Virus record (IMG/VR): IMGVR_UViG_3300010885_030603
Coordinates: 1-24,251 of that record
Source: a virus
Length of the DNA: 24,251 nt
Strand: one strand, 5' to 3'
In this document: positions 23,101 to 24,251 of the stretch, one piece after another
Position numbering within the stretch: position 1 is the first letter of the stretch
Layout: each line of letters opens with the position of its first letter
Translations under genes and position numbers: made by a program
Notes under the pieces: model-generated
What the model was told of the DNA's origin: nothing
The model's input: the letters and a program-made list of their open reading frames with translations, nothing else
Databases searched by the model: none

Positions 23101-24251
23101 AATATTATAGTATAATATTAACTAGCACTGACGGTGTTAATTGGATTTCGGCTAGTACGGCACTAAGCTATAATTCATTATATACGATAACCACTTCACT
23201 AACTACGCTGGTAGCAGTAGGGGAAAATGGAATAATTTACTATAGTTATGACGGACGTACTTGGTTTGGAGTCAACGAAACAAATGTAATTAGTACCAAC
23301 GGTTCTAATAATATATTAACTGTAGGAAATACTGCAGGGCTATTAGTAAATCAAGAAATAAAGTTTACTTCTTCATTCGATGTTATAACATCGGGTACTC
23401 TTTACTATGTAAAAAGTATAGTAAGTTCTACACAGATCACACTAAGCACTACTTTTGGAGGAAGTGAATTAGATTTGACCGGTGAAAATCCTGCTATATT
23501 AACATTACTTTATGCAGCACCGCACACCGTTAATTTGACCAATATTAGCTACCTAAATACATCATTTGTAGCTTTAGGTAACAATGGATTACTGTTAACA
23601 AGTACAGACGGTATATCTTGGACTACACAGGCACCGGGCACAACTCAAAATCTGCATGATGCAACTTACCATGCAGGTACGTATACAGTAGTAGGCGATA
23701 ACAACACAATTCTGCAATCTACTGATTTAATAACTTGGACAAATACCGCAAAGTTTACTATAGCACCTGCGGTGTACGATGTACAAGGTTCCTCATTTGC
23801 ATCAGGCTTCGGCCCAGAAGAGCTAGTAGCCGGCGTTGTCTCTGACAATTTATCAATGATTGTTAACACTCTTCCTGGAACCAACTGGGATCCTGCGCAA
23901 TATGCCCACACTGGCTACAACGTAGTGTCACTTCAGTTGACTCCTACAAGTTCAACTCAAACAGCTTATAGTTTTGCCGATGCTGTTCAAGTACCGGTAC
24001 AAGTAGCAGTTTATGTAATCGATTATACTACGCAATTATGCACTGGCATTTATGTTGATATAGATTATACAGTAGATTGGGTAACTAAAACGGTGATATT
24101 AAATATTCCGCTACCGTTCATACCAACAGTTGATTCTTTAAGAATAGATGTGTATGAAGTTGGTAACGGATTTCAATTAGTAAAATCCAACACTGACTTA
24201 GATCCTATTGTAACAAATTCAACTACTGGATTTGATCAAATTGTAGTAGAC
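5166..24251 (+). CDS. Giant modular baseplate/tail structural protein, gp7-position, 3'-truncated
   Basis: One frame runs open from the ATG at 5166 to the last base: at least 6362 residues, near 0.7 MDa, with no stop. Scaffold segments that recall the large structural protein after gp6 in aquatic T4-like phages are: NQYYWAP (about residue 138), NRNPWSRSNRWFH (627), NQAPLFDVFDSSG (1230), VLGFPLSY (1274), PWEML with WWTERYGPAPYTSNN (1834-1862), SSSWPFDLMR (1936), NLIKTKG and YNIHENWAI (2436-2466), WFNTTNVRFINYHQ (3610), and DRIVGYYQPTVNMPG (5740). Between them lie three Asp-box propeller arrays, an FG-GAP-like region, GTTDFT modules, YYV modules and GxGY motifs, each listed separately. The residues are mostly Asn, Thr, Ser, Tyr, Val and Ile, as in beta-rich virion proteins. 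No signal peptide, membrane segment, coiled coil or catalytic motif is evident. T4 gp7 has 1032 residues, so this protein is at least six times longer. The structural role is well supported by position and motifs. The gp7 equivalence and any receptor-binding role are inferred. Confidence 0.93.
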   Translation, partial: MATVIRTLDFLPEIFQTPTNQQFLSATLDQLVNPPNLQQIQGYVGNRFGYGVNANDHYVTEPDATRTNYQLDPGVVFIASADSINPPAGTATDFISYPGMLNAITTAGGLANNNSRLFNSQFYSWDSFTNLDPLINFNQYYWAPQGLPAVTVAAATVYDAASYIVTPEADGYKISVAGTGFGSINPTLTFIRGGTYTFYVNQSTQFWIQGEPGVLVANPSNPSQNVRQIYGVENNGAKNGTVTFTVPAADAQSQYSSLQGNNLVSVVSNVPYQAINGQLVSSLRGIDGVTSLNGLTLMFYNTGIPNEEGFTGSFFDNGQNGQAYDTNDNTLTTPQSINITATATSGNLITCSSTANLVVNQAVTFTGTAFGTLIPSTSNNDVLYFVSSITSPTQFTVALQLNGSEVVMQDAAGSMTCNINQGLYQQGYISQVNFNFYKITYIGDPSNPIISLSVASAIPVNQIISAVYGNTYGGARFFLDQYGNIEEIPYISAPLNTLYYQDGSNPNAVGVINLIEANISNQLNVDTQILGKPNFTSSNGVAFTNGLKVQFNGDVIPTSYLSGQYYVQGVGIAIQLLPVTDFSVPEPFTGSIYNLWDSAHWDIDNFDDTLYIPTVPDYITIAREALNRNPWSRSNRWFHIDVIKATAQYNNNPAIVTSYATQENKAARPIIEFYPNLELFNYGTVGVGAIDFIDFRTTDCLNLVAGQPVYYPDVDVYTNYNATINNPFTTTAIFTTPTNINGSTSYARMFAVTVNSAGLFVAVGYDSNYYPLYATSLDGSTWTTPALMNGSTSVARMTSVTVNSDGLFVAVGYGGSNYPIYATSSDGSTWTTPAVINGSTTSATMTSVAVNSAGLFVAIGYDSNSYPLYATSLDGSTWTTPVYMNGSTAAAQLYSVAVNAAGLFVAVGYDNNYYPLYATSLDGSTWTTPALMNGSTVPVYMQAITVNSFGLFVAVGSDQSTRFPRYATSTDGRTWTTPANMNSSNPAANINAVTVSSDGLFVVVGSYLSGSGNALYTTSVDGSTWTAFTTMGGSATTQTPFGVAVNSDGLIVAVGFNASDTPIYADAIITRIADTTTTVIVPANAVTGTFVVGMYINDSLNILPPNTQITNIEGTTTLTLTVSWLNPAIIVGESKISIVADPKSNTNYALFSGARVLFAADPKENTKIYVVSFSTISEGSTPVITLSEAPNGNLLENNVLAVIRGYNYQGYSFWYNGLKWIKAQQKITDNQAPLFDVFDSSGISFGDRAYYVGTSFKGSKLFDYAVGTGPDDPVLGFPLSYSLVNNIGDISFDVTFNSDTFTYVNSAVPVTKNINTGFVYNTIGLHDHTRLLGWQTAVGPSVQYQIFEFNYVRNYVTPNNTFQLNVAPIAIGVEPWPTLEVYVNNILQPSTNYTVTTTSTTTTVVINIPNSITHTLVQVLILSDQVSNTAFYTIPINLSNNPFNTDITTTNVGDIRRQYASIFNNCPNTTGQLLGPNNYRDLGNLVPYGNAIIQNSASLVLPAIFLRNLNYNIFDSLAYNSKKYVEYKNLIVYTVNNYPFDQRYDPAYVLNTAIDLITATKDNSQSFFWSDMIPAKAPYASNTYTFNSNLQQTIYPLTQTYNFETANYNGVLVYVARTIRGLTTTKQLVMNQEYTVSTTAPSLRITIDLIPGDVVTINEYNQTYGSYVPNTPTKLGLYPAFIPEVVLDNGYQQPTYFIKGHDGSYNKLYGDYIAATDTLVDFRDQALLEFEKRVYNNLKLSNTIPVQAYEVTPGFFRNTGYSYDEWLEIYTPGFLNWVGQNRLNYQQQFYDANNQFTWNYKNTTNKVDNTLISPGYWRGVYSYFYDTTTPESTPWEMLGYVNEPIWWTERYGPAPYTSNNLILWGDLAAGLDWNNGNPVIIPKAVRNGLLKVLPVDSQGKLVSPFVSVVKNYYTPSLDTNWVVGDDGPVEFSYRRSSSWPFDLMRILALTKPAEFFNLGVWVDDYKYNLEFNQYLVNERSHLVPNQIPVYGLGTPVTSYVNWVVDYQKQYGINSTAAITNILNNVDVRLVYRLAGFSDQNLLNFYIQSTNPNANNSSLQIPNESYKVLLYSNPPYGILQYSSVIVQLTTQGQYAVFGNSQSAAYFTTYLPKNDGHVSTIKIDQIAVKVADNYTTTEEIVPYGTIFQTPQAVAIFLASYGAYLQASGATYEYQAGAVPITWSQMVAEFLYWVQIGWQPGAVTTLNPAAYELTIDKQDQIVQPLSVQGANFVLNQNLYPIKNSDLAITRDGTHFSVTPLNQGDTISYGQFNLSNFENACVFDNYTLFGDTIYDLITGIRQNRIYVRGAKTAGWNGTYNASGFIINQNNVKQWLPTAKYTKGQIVLYKNQYWIAQDIVQPNATFQQKLWAPSNYKSIQTGLLPNSSTNSLDSTYYYSNDQTALNPDANLLSYSLIGYRQRDYAAIADLTDVTQINVYQNLIKTKGSTNAISAFKGATLPQGGINYNIHENWAILTSNFGGVLNNSYVQFQLNAAVLSGNPFIVGLTDGVYTPGVEQEVPLYALYNYNYNSPPTNPNVLPTVSQYVPSTLFPDAGYVNFNDVKMSAYFYSQLASATNQQGMVVPLTNFYVGDYVWLANYLNQWNVYTPISLGSVVQVSNNLNNTCTVTFSQVHELKQYDLIAIANFNNAVNGYYTVTNVVNNYQITILLTLTSSSRQIVGQGVGMYLSSQRVTTPAQIANLPLAASEFVDNVVWVDTNTDGGWAVYQKTINYSFEEEITQPDNISQSFGAAVAYNSSLGGYLIGDPNNSNVYRYDYNAGTGGYDLFQTLTYGSGFGASGLGAAIVTKQNIYAITAPTATQQYRGVYLYVLNNSILSDNLVPYQQINTDLYRPYSIALSGDTNWLYVGLSTSTEEGDLSQVWVYQKQNILVSANNMQYGQTYTIVSVGNTDFTTVGAIENKVGISFLATEVAPGGTGVVTQSNYQQVATIDAPISIGGTYRFGSSLATDYYGEKLIIGQPDLPYSGDVSNWGAAYVYDRSVQNFQSQHESRTTTNPQPQFFDLTWVPAENPILGSQPPQFIGTTTVSASNYIGYTATVAPFNLSYYAQGTPVIFSGGNLGSSGLKNNIIYYLNEIAGSYFTVVASFEDIGTSNNVPVNDDSGLSFRIYFQFDPIMVYLNGTVVDSRHYGVIWDLSGEYAQLVYTSPLVAGDILTVSGSNFTLTQTLTTQNTPQVGVQFGTSVDITTYGNEIIVGAPFELTQQLVEGAVYRFTNSGSSYGQVIGTAPVFTSAPRVILINGFAVTIPAGADATLAASTIVSASIINVTASATTDNTLIINLIDVALAPVDEKLSITTVDSLAFDELGIQIYTQTQVVLCPHTEGRTQFGTVIKFNESGSFVASAPVGTRYEDTTFDVVLYPDQDTIFDNNTTQFIDTYPNAGAVYMFDYLGVYHETIYNTGAFVYAQSVNATNLTYGPQPRYGTSLDFVDNKVIVGTPKMYNYDTNATALISNVTYTIVFVGTTDFTLIGASSNTVGTVFTATGPGTGSGVATDGQLQSYGQAVTYSNPIGVQDWEVYRQTSAIVDTSRIGYMQIFSAQTNNTLVNLDYFDPLQNKLLGAIAENIDIISNTDPASYNNGNVTQRGLVWGAEHVGTLWFNTTNVRFINYHQDDVVYNSKYWGAVFPGSDVAIYSWVASNTPPANYQGPGTPYSINLYSVEPVLNASQAAVPTYYFWARNTNIIFTKQNKTLSDNVLASYINSPVNSGISYMAPILPNVFSVYNAQQYLNGNDSVFNIGYSTGTTNDEHHTEYALIRENYAEDFLPGLPTLVNPNPSLLYQRLLYSLAGTTIFIGKPPDIVTAPSLIKGQSYQIITIGTTNFTLVGAGLNPKIGEVFTATGPGTGTGTTLFVATTYVVPDPYLPIRVQSGVSPRPQQTFFLDRLTALQNYFEFANNTLIKYPIAETREGAPYLYQVGSANPSNNNLPFFNTADYWEFVNWWAPGYDNSIRSSTVVPFYADLITLSVAEGTVVKVQNNGAGVSEWYIFEGGNIWTRIGLQNGTIQFKSSLWNYVNAGTGWDGNFYGTTPFDTYPSQETYWLVRALTEQIYTNELLIYRNQSLILLFQYIQSESVSSQNYLTWLNKTSLVDVSHNIRALLPYEVYQSDNQDFLTGYLAEALPYHVFIKQFVYVYTGSELWRGNITDFDLPAQYNTTVDQFISPQLVYSNADGVNTYLPTAPIWQESNYSQWFNNYGLSLVGQPNFLISTLAAYMSLGSSTIVVANASGFPLNGVITIDAEQIAYSTVNRATNTLTNLVRGYNGTKISIHLPGTKIYTDLPAVLLLNGGRGYINPPKITAYIDTSVYPAPTVPAQLAAIMSLDTVVGVNVINPGQGYAVLPEIIIGYSEQIIFASSSVNVLLNTIQLYAPLLLTGDLVKYEMSPGGMTISGLQNNQWYYVNVLQTSPTTVIALYTTYADALNDTNRVVIYNQGSGSNHTLNLGANASAITSSVPVRENIISLKFDRTSYNSRVSDWTADAFYGSFFAGSLSNAEQLSSSSVILDSANPNINTVLASEHGCLFEIVDVGNKQQVEWSSFIRNVYATVMATNSVNLITDGSMANASGSTVGMTVGMPVKFTGNVGASGLVVGVVYYVAEILSLTDFTISETVNGSVFPLNDQIIATTLTCAVAQVINTAIITVNYPGIRQVTATTASSTNPVNNTRGYLTVPLSEVGTGGTQGFYTGLPVFFVGSVFGGIRENDTYYVTTVLDNQNFTLSTSSTPLTVQVNSTTFGTTIIFAPAIVNGVIYQIRSIGTTDFTLIGASSNTIGVVFTANTSVVSGTGTGTVLLGTFYVGVNSTTGLSKNDPVVINNMVIAGTPVTNFGNIDNSTIYYIWSVVDGFNIILSTQFNGDPFPVTTVPSTTDIASTSLIVGVTYTITFVGTTDFTLVGASSNTLGAVFVAIGQTTGTGTASCKSYATLVDQINTIPLTTASGDMTINLSLPVSPGQVDGQLFTFYETSNEYYPITSGVFSNPLTGTIDATVAILNYVALSSASSVINFYINMPLQVGTNIGNLTTGTTYYVTDIGTVKITVTNTSSNNQLTCNSTTALYVNMPIIFSGNGLDGIVISQEYFISEIIDATHFTISGSIGGSVLILTTDNGTMTGTGATYVTVSTSIGGANVALADASGPVTYEQTPIVSSILGISYLIGGYYVNLANPGQGYAVSNIITVSGTDVGGSSPLNDVTITVDAVNNYGRIVSAIVSGTIPSVPQNSYYLRVTGTNTFEVYENPLLTVPVSGLDFPYVGFTATTATAIIDIPIGWTTPALINNPSTLGVANMSIAVNSSGLLVAVGYVYGTAAVYTTSTDDGITWTTVTEMPNTGPANIFINALTVNSSGLFVAVGYLKNGFGNDYAAFATSTDGSTWTTPALMNGSTATAQMYSVAVNTAGLFVAVGYNDTNYPVYATSADGSTWTTSALMNGSTSYARMFAVTVNSSGLFVAVGYNGSNYPVYATSTNGSTWTTPALMNGSTATAIITSVAVNSAGLFVAVGYDGNNYPIYATSSDGSTWTTPALMNGSTTIANMSSIAVDASGLFVAVGYDESDSSIYAISTDGSLWTTPALMDNAYTAYTIMTSIVVNAVGEFVAVGFNGSSYVMSANYHPGLGNGIQVTSVAGFEVNDAVAFTGAVFGNYIAGTIYYILTIDALNNQITVSTTLGGTTPSHTGATLTGSMTMAKVGSYTFLPEPFYFNQSIVKFNHQLYRCIVSNNDKEFIYGKWELLDSGDSAINALDRIVGYYQPTVNMPGLGYYQASALQAGVPSIDFSQLLTGTTYPNSTYIGNPFQPADQLLIDVKLQDEPFYPTDISLNGIVYNGTTYIATANLSTGAATVTNITDNTWFVKNLTSSNSGLTSINYSSGSSSPVYIVTTTNSATPILRSQDARIWSSLGYYTNNNTTTLNLAGLALYDSAYGLIGSVGVYVAVGTSIIKSVDSIHWTETYSFSNSTLDNILYGVTYASIPGFTGFVAVGGNQYYSIILTSTDGVNWISASTALSYNSLYTITTSLTTLVAVGENGIIYYSYDGRTWFGVNETNVISTNGSNNILTVGNTAGLLVNQEIKFTSSFDVITSGTLYYVKSIVSSTQITLSTTFGGSELDLTGENPAILTLLYAAPHTVNLTNISYLNTSFVALGNNGLLLTSTDGISWTTQAPGTTQNLHDATYHAGTYTVVGDNNTILQSTDLITWTNTAKFTIAPAVYDVQGSSFASGFGPEELVAGVVSDNLSMIVNTLPGTNWDPAQYAHTGYNVVSLQLTPTSSTQTAYSFADAVQVPVQVAVYVIDYTTQLCTGIYVDIDYTVDWVTKTVILNIPLPFIPTVDSLRIDVYEVGNGFQLVKSNTDLDPIVTNSTTGFDQIVVD
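6204..6416 (+). repeat. YYV-type beta module, copy 1
   Basis: Residues 347-417 of the giant protein. The pattern begins LITCSSTANLVVNQAVTFTG, continues with a loop, LYFVSSI, then FTVALQLNGSE and closes near GSMTC. The same order (short strand, P/A-[hydrophobic]-F-T/S-G, YYV/YFV, FT[IV]S, a GG/GS turn, GSMT) recurs about nine times in this protein. This copy is N-terminal to all propellers. Confidence 0.6.
7365..8366 (+). repeat. Asp-box propeller array A (seven units, 144-base period)
   Basis: Residues 734-1067. Units of 48 codons (49-50 in the last two) carry the consensus SVAVNSAGLFVAVGYD, then YPLYATS, DGSTWTTPALMNGST. There are seven 'GLFVAVG' strands and six Asp boxes (SxDGxxW). The array starts with the tail half of a unit (FTTPTNINGST) and ends with the head half (GFNASDTPIYAD), so the seventh unit is split between the ends. 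That is the usual closure of a ring-shaped propeller. Unit copies at 7455-7521 and 7743-7809 match over 67 bases with one difference, so the array has expanded or been homogenised recently. Asp boxes are structural turns in BNR/sialidase-type propellers and do not imply an enzyme. Confidence 0.85.
12153..12272 (+). other. Possible small CBM5/12-like segment in the giant protein
   Basis: Residues 2330-2369 read WLPTAKYTKGQIVLYKNQYW, then IAQD and, after a short gap, FQQKLWAP. The order Y-x2-G-x2-V-x-Y-x2-x-Y-W-x-A ... W resembles the small aromatic chitin-binding CBM5/12 fold, which is common in phage structural proteins. A related, weaker segment occurs at about 22260-22350 (SIVKFNHQLYRC, then KWELL). 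Sugar binding is only a possibility. Confidence 0.4.
13845..13967 (+). repeat. GTTDFT module, copy 1
   Basis: About 41 codons: GQTYTIVSVGNTDFTTVGA, then IENKVGISFLAT and GGTGVV. This is the most divergent of five copies and lies inside the FG-GAP-like region. Confidence 0.7.
14283..14512 (+). repeat. YYV-type beta module, copy 2 (divergent)
   Basis: Contains GTPVIFSGGNLGSSG, then IIYYLNEI and SYFTVVAS. It matches the module pattern through P-V-I-F-S-G and YYL but lacks the GSMT close. It is inserted between FG-GAP-like units. Confidence 0.55.
15561..15680 (+). repeat. GTTDFT module, copy 2
   Basis: Forty codons: NVTYTIVFVGTTDFTLIGA, SSNTVGTVFTATGPGTGSG. It directly follows the last FG-GAP-like unit. 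Bases 15638-15668 are identical to 16703-16733 in copy 3 (31 bases). Confidence 0.8.
16623..16742 (+). repeat. GTTDFT module, copy 3
   Basis: Forty codons: GQSYQIITIGTTNFTLVGA, then GLNPKIGEVFTATGPGTGTG. It shares an exact 31-base stretch with copy 2 over the FTATGPGTG part, although the flanking bases have diverged. Confidence 0.8.
17835..17998 (+). other. Conserved 'ITIDxExIxY ... RGxNGT' segment
   Basis: Residues 4224-4278. It contains SSTIVVANASGFPLNGVITI, DAEQIAYS and LVRGYNGTKISIH. I recall this pattern (short strand, G-x-I-x-I-D-x-E-x-I-x-Y, then R-G-x-N-G-T and His) from tail and baseplate proteins of aquatic phages. It is a small beta element of unknown function. Confidence 0.5.
18048..18240 (+). 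repeat. Paired GxGY motifs
   Basis: NGGRGYINPPKITAYI begins at 18048 and NPGQGYAVLPEIIIGYS at 18183. A third copy, NPGQGYAVSNIITVSG, begins at 20664. The G-G/Q-x-GY turn followed by P and a beta strand is a frequent small repeat in phage structural proteins. Its function is not known to me. Confidence 0.5.
18837..19073 (+). repeat. YYV-type beta module, copy 3
   Basis: Contains VNLITDGSMANASGSTVGMT, VGMPVKFTG, VVYYVAEI and LTDFTISETVNGSVFPLND. This is a well-kept copy. It opens a run of small modules (18837-20513) between scaffold segments. Confidence 0.7.
19143..19373 (+). repeat. YYV-type beta module, copy 4
   Basis: Contains GLPVFFVGSVFGGI, DTYYVTTVLDNQNFTLSTSS. It keeps P-V-F-F-x-G, YYV and FTLS in the same spacing as copy 3 and follows it closely. 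Confidence 0.7.
19425..19553 (+). repeat. GTTDFT module, copy 4
   Basis: Forty-three codons: GVIYQIRSIGTTDFTLIGA, SSNTIGVVFTANTSVVSGTG. It has a three-residue insertion before the GTG close. It sits between YYV copies 4 and 5. Confidence 0.8.
19563..19766 (+). repeat. YYV-type beta module, copy 5 (divergent)
   Basis: Contains LSKNDPVVINNMVIAGTPV, TIYYIWSVVDGFNIILSTQ and FNGDPFPVTT. YYI and ILST replace YYV and FTIS, but the spacing is kept. Confidence 0.5.
19809..19928 (+). repeat. GTTDFT module, copy 5
   Basis: Forty codons: GVTYTITFVGTTDFTLVGA, SSNTLGAVFVAIGQTTGTG. It is closest in wording to copies 2 and 4 and directly follows YYV copy 5. Confidence 0.8.
20133..20300 (+). repeat. YYV-type beta module, copy 6 (short)
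   Basis: Contains NFYINMPLQVGTNIGNLTTG, TTYYVTDIGTVKITVTNT. It lacks the closing GG...GSMT part and runs straight into copy 7. Confidence 0.5.
20301..20513 (+). repeat. YYV-type beta module, copy 7
   Basis: Contains LTCNSTTALYVNMPIIFSGN, then YFISEIIDATHFTISGSIGG and NGTMTGTG. This is the clearest match to the consensus, including the M-P-I-I-F-S-G strand and the GTMT close. Confidence 0.7.
20973..21998 (+). repeat. Asp-box propeller array B (seven units)
   Basis: Residues 5270-5611. It has the same unit as array A: seven 'GLFVAVG'-type strands and six Asp-box positions (one has N for D, TNGSTW). It starts with a half unit (GWTTPALINN) and ends with the complementary half (GFNGSSYVMSANYH), the same split as array A. 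Bases 21677-21731 are identical to 7613-7667 in array A (55 bases), and 21450-21493 matches 7386-7429 with one difference. Both pairs share the offset 14064. The first two units are more diverged and longer. A YYV module (22005) follows directly. Confidence 0.85.
22005..22211 (+). repeat. YYV-type beta module, copy 8
   Basis: Contains NGIQVTSVAGFEVNDAVAFT, TIYYILTIDALNNQITVSTT and TGSMT. It links propeller array B to the scaffold segment with DRIVGYYQPTVNMPG at 22383. Confidence 0.65.
22821..23738 (+). repeat. Asp-box propeller array C (diverged, interrupted)
   Basis: Residues 5886-6191. Six Asp-box-like segments are visible: SQDARIW (22821), SVDSIHW (22974), STDGVNW (23124), SYDGRTW (23244), STDGISW (23601) and STDLITW (23718). 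Strands such as VYVAVG, FVAVGG, LVAVGE, FVALGN and YTVVGD accompany them. Unlike A and B, the units are divergent at both DNA and protein level and vary in length. A YYV module (23292-23512) splits the array between the fourth and fifth boxes. A further weak blade may follow (SDNLSMI with GTNWDP, about 23848-23894). Confidence 0.7.
23292..23512 (+). repeat. YYV-type beta module, copy 9, nested in array C
   Basis: Contains ILTVGNTAGLLVNQEIKFTS, LYYVKSIVSSTQITLSTTFG and GSELDLTGEN. It sits between two Asp-box blades, so it would project from a loop of the propeller without breaking it. Confidence 0.65.

Noticed and set aside
7365-23738. Sialidase or other enzyme, because of Asp boxes
   Set aside because: Asp boxes are structural turns. 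No Arg triad, Tyr/Glu pair or other catalytic set can be seen.
5166-24251. tRNA, intein, homing endonuclease or diversity-generating retroelement inside the giant gene
   Set aside because: No cloverleaf, splice-junction motif, LAGLIDADG/HNH motif or reverse transcriptase was seen, and the frame is filled with structural motifs.

Overview
The window reads as part of the late structural (baseplate) gene block of a T4-like contractile-tailed phage (myovirus). It is AT-rich, tightly packed and all on the plus strand. Three recognisable baseplate-wedge-type genes lie head to tail: a gp25-like protein, a gp6/Baseplate-J-like protein, and a giant gene whose conserved scaffold segments recall the large gp7-position structural proteins of aquatic T4-like phages. 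No photosynthesis, replication, tRNA or host genes are present, so the host cannot be named. An aquatic origin is inferred from resemblance to cyanophage and other marine myovirus proteins, recalled from general knowledge and not searched.

Layout. 1-1209: the 3' part of an Ala/Gly/Ser-rich low-complexity protein that enters from outside the window. 1221-1670: gp25-like wedge protein. 1723-5154: gp6-like wedge protein, much longer than in T4. 5166-24251: a single open reading frame of at least 6362 codons with no stop before the window ends. Gene spacers are only 11, 52 and 11 bases. Each start codon is preceded by an A/T-rich AATAAAT-type sequence rather than a clear Shine-Dalgarno site. The longest spacer holds GATAAATA, which resembles a T4-type late promoter.

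The giant protein is the centre of interest. Scaffold blocks typical of the aquatic phage protein family are spread along it and are separated by modules of at least four kinds. (1) Three arrays carry Asp-box (SxDGxxW) propeller repeats. Arrays A and B each have seven hydrophobic strands and six intact Asp boxes, with the seventh unit split between the two ends, as expected for closed seven-bladed propellers. (2) There is an FG-GAP-like propeller region. (3) Five dispersed copies of an about 40-residue GTTDFT...GASSNT...GTG module occur. (4) About nine copies occur of an about 65-residue module with a 'P-[hydrophobic]-F-[ST]-G ... YYV ... FT[IV]S' pattern. Some modules are nested inside others. 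Arrays A and B, 14 kb apart, share a 55-base exact match, which points to recent duplication or recombination.

Working together: gp25, gp6 and a gp7-type protein would form the baseplate wedge around the tail tube, where they control sheath contraction. The giant protein would add a large set of beta-propeller and small beta modules to the baseplate periphery, plausibly for surface recognition. That last role is inference.
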